Positions 5,423 through 7,033 of a stretch of 7,033 bases of DNA are shown here, in pieces. How positions within the stretch are numbered: position 1 is the first letter of the stretch; each line of letters begins with the position of its first letter. The stretch is taken from positions 1 through 7,033 of the forward strand of contig QHOZ01000111.1 of the NCBI GenBank assembly GCA_003219495.1. The letters run 5' to 3'. This DNA is from Verrucomicrobiota bacterium. GTDB lineage: Bacteria; Verrucomicrobiota; Verrucomicrobiae; Chthoniobacterales; UBA10450. Below the pieces are notes generated by a model. The model was not told where the DNA came from and did not search any database. It saw nothing but the letters and a program-made list of their open reading frames with translations. The translations under genes and the position numbers were made by a program.

Positions 5423-6607
5423 ATGAAGAGACCGCGCTCTCCGCAGCTGCTGCTTATCTCCTCTCTTTTGCTGCTAACTCTTTTCGCGCATCCCTCGATG
5501 GCGCAGACGAATAAAGCGACCATCGTCGGAACTGTAACGGATCCAAACGGGGCCGCGGTTGTGGGCGCCACCGTCACGGTTACCAAAGTGGACACCAATG
5601 CCGAGCGAAAGGTGCCTACTAGCGGTGACGGGACATACGTCGCGCCTCTTCTCGATATTGGCACTTACAAAGTGACCGCCAGCGCGCCGGGCTTCCTGGA
5701 TGCCACGAGAGAAAACATCGTCCTGCGTATCGGCGATCGCCTTCCGGTCGATATTCAGCTCAGCCAGGCTACCGGCGCGGCTCAAGTCGTGAACGTGACC
5801 GCCGAAGCCTCGTTAATCCAAACCGAGTCAAGCGATCGCGGCAGCGTGATCTCGGGCCGAGAGGTAACTGAGTTGCCACTCTCTGGGCGGAACTTCACGC
5901 AACTGGCGACACTGCTGCCCGGGGTTGCTCACTCCTCTAACACTGGTTTTGGCAACGGCGGACCGGACTCGCGTCAATTTAACGGCGGGGATCCTCGCGC
6001 CGGTGGCGGCGGCCCTGGTAGTAGCAATGCACAGGGGTCCACTGAGACGTCGCGCTTTTCGCGCTCCGGCGGCGGCACCCTGACCGTCAACGGCCAACGT
6101 CCGACCAACAACAACTTCTCACTCGATGGTGTTGACAACAACGAGCCGCAGTTCGGAACCATCGGCGTGTTTCCCAACCCGGATGCGATTGCTGAATTCA
6201 AAGTTTCGACCAGCATACCGCCGGCGGAGGTTGGCCGTGCAAGCGGTGCAGTAATTAACACGACAATCAAATCAGGGACCAATGACCTTCACGGGTCTTT
6301 GTATTACTACGGCCAGAACTCGGCGCTCAATGCTTTCCACCCGATGCTCAAACGCGACCGCGCCAATGCCATCGCGCGCGGCGACCGTTTCATCCCAGAC
6401 AAAGCGGTGCAGCAGATTCATGAGTTCGGCGGCACGGTCGGCGGGCCGATCATCAAGAGCCGCACTTTCTACTTCTTTGATTACCTGCGGCCACTACCAC
6501 AGTTCCCACCGCAGGGTCGCGCAATGGCGACTTCTCGGATTTTCCTACGATTTTCAATCCGTTCACCGGGCAGCCGTTCTCCGGAAACCGAATTCCGGGG
6601 AATCTGA
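5423..6607 (+). CDS. TonB-dependent receptor, N-terminal fragment: signal peptide, regulatory domain, plug, first barrel strands
   Basis: Numbering is from the ATG at 5423. Residues 1-27 are a signal peptide (core LLLISSLLLLTLF, cleavage SMA/Q). Residues about 32-125 form the carboxypeptidase-regulatory-like domain (GTVTDPNGAAVVGATVTV, GTYVAPLLDIGTYKVTASAPGF in two parts). The plug covers about 130-290 and contains a Gly/Ser/Asn-rich stretch at about 170-218. ASGAVINTTIKSGTNDLHG (274-292) leads into the barrel, then EFGGTVGGPI and RTFYFFDYLR (347-356). Residues after 356 to the stop are shifted reading. Confidence 0.82.
   Translation: MKRPRSPQLLLISSLLLLTLFAHPSMAQTNKATIVGTVTDPNGAAVVGATVTVTKVDTNAERKVPTSGDGTYVAPLLDIGTYKVTASAPGFLDATRENIVLRIGDRLPVDIQLSQATGAAQVVNVTAEASLIQTESSDRGSVISGREVTELPLSGRNFTQLATLLPGVAHSSNTGFGNGGPDSRQFNGGDPRAGGGGPGSSNAQGSTETSRFSRSGGGTLTVNGQRPTNNNFSLDGVDNNEPQFGTIGVFPNPDAIAEFKVSTSIPPAEVGRASGAVINTTIKSGTNDLHGSLYYYGQNSALNAFHPMLKRDRANAIARGDRFIPDKAVQQIHEFGGTVGGPIIKSRTFYFFDYLRPLPQFPPQGRAMATSRIFLRFSIRSPGSRSPETEFRGI
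6488..6493 (+). other. Frame-breaking junction in the TonB receptor
   Basis: Before the junction the frame reads FYFFDYLR; after it, a frame starting at 6493 reads TTVPTAGSRNGDFSDFP. Oar-like receptors usually have roughly ten or more residues between the FYFFDY-type and TVPTxxxRxGDFS motifs. The offset requires a loss of 1 modulo 3. Size cannot be set because no intact paralogue is in the window; I estimate a few tens of bases. No slippery sequence is visible. Confidence 0.65.
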
Positions 6608-7033
6608 TTGATCCGATAGCACAAAAACTCTTTAACCTCTTTCCGCAGCCGACGACGAACGTTTTCAATCCGAGTCAGGGCACCAACAATTTCTTCACGC
6701 AGCGGGCAGACAAGGAGACGATCAACAATTTTGAAGTCAAGATCGACCATAGGTTGTCGGCCAATAACTCCCTGACTGGCCGATTTAACGAACAGCGGTT
6801 GAACACCTTGCGCGCTAACTTGCTGCCGGGCCTTCCAACCGCCGGGTTCGGTGCGGGCGAAGAGAACGGCAATACCCGCCAGCTCACCCTGTCTGACACC
6901 CACACGTTCAGCCCGCGAGTGCTGAATGAGTTCCGCTTCGGATTCACCCAGATCAACATCGCAATCTTCAACTGTGGTGTCGGCGGCGCTTGCGGCACCA
7001 GCCCGACCTTTGGCCAGGACCTCGGGATTCCGA
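6493..7033 (+). CDS. TonB-dependent receptor, beta-barrel fragment continuing past the window
   Basis: The frame is open for 180 codons with no start of its own. It carries PFSGNRIPGNLIDPIAQKLF, the conserved segment after GDFS in Oar-like receptors, then NLFPQPT, FTQRADKETINNFEVKIDHR and LSANNSLTGRF, typical barrel strands of the family, and HTFSPRVLNEFRFGF. A CGVGGAC segment near the end suggests a disulphide in an outer loop. The protein continues to the right. Confidence 0.75.

Larger units (their letters stand above)
5423..7033 (+). pseudogene. Oar-like TonB-dependent receptor with carboxypeptidase-regulatory domain; one frame break, 3' end outside window
   Basis: Two plus-strand frames form one receptor: the first from the ATG at 5423 to about 6490, the second from about 6493 to the window edge with no stop. 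Hallmarks in order: signal peptide, CarboxypepD_reg-like beta domain, plug with ELPLSGRNF, VNGQR...NNFSLDGVDNNE and PNPDAIAEFKV, then the start of an Oar-like beta-barrel. Such receptors sit in the outer membrane and bring large substrates in using TonB energy; the ligand cannot be read from sequence. Full-length relatives are about 1000-1200 residues, so roughly half is here. The break in the early barrel would truncate the protein at the stop just after 6604, unless it is an assembly error. The gene diverges from the CRTAC1-like cluster and has its own strong predicted promoter. Confidence 0.8.

Noticed and set aside
1..7033. CRISPR arrays, tRNA or rRNA genes, insertion sequences
   Set aside because: No regularly spaced repeats, cloverleaf-like segments, rRNA-like sequence, transposase frames or terminal inverted repeats were found. 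The repeated DYDNDG-type codons are protein repeats.

Overview
The window looks like a chromosomal fragment (possibly from a metagenome) of a member of the Acidobacteriota, perhaps Blastocatellia-like. This rests on its gene content, not on a marker gene: tandem CRTAC1-type FG-GAP/VCBS proteins with ASPIC/UnbV ends, an Oar-like TonB-dependent receptor with an N-terminal carboxypeptidase-regulatory domain, and an exported debranching-type glycosidase. Other phyla rich in these families, such as Planctomycetota and Verrucomicrobiota, are not excluded.

Layout. Three genes lie head to tail on the minus strand, reading right to left: a CRTAC1-like gene (5007 to 3331), a 99-bp gap, a second CRTAC1-like gene (3231 to 1419), a 130-bp gap, and a glycogen-debranching-like glycosidase that starts near 1288 and runs off the left edge. 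A divergent TonB-dependent receptor gene starts at 5423 on the plus strand and runs off the right edge. The 415-bp divergent intergenic region holds a near-consensus sigma-70 promoter, TTGACA-N17-TATAAG, pointing at the receptor. It implies a leader of about 310 nt. No RNA genes, CRISPR arrays or insertion sequences were seen.

The most unusual feature is a set of four frame breaks where conserved protein sequence is missing: one in the downstream CRTAC1-like gene, two in the upstream one, and one in the receptor. Each CRTAC1-like gene is intact where the other is broken, so the two can be used to size each other's gaps. This gives losses of about 44, 70 and 71 nt. Each value matches, modulo 3, the frame change actually observed. 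The two breaks in the upstream gene cancel, so its last part returns to the original frame. Outside the junctions the frames are clean. The locus is therefore either freshly inactivated by several short deletions or carries repeated assembly errors. The sequence alone cannot decide between these.

Functionally, the set suggests an envelope-localised module: an outer-membrane receptor, two exported beta-propeller-like proteins with calcium-binding loops, and an exported alpha-glucan-type hydrolase. A joint role in capturing or processing a glycan or other macromolecule is an inference from neighbourhood only.
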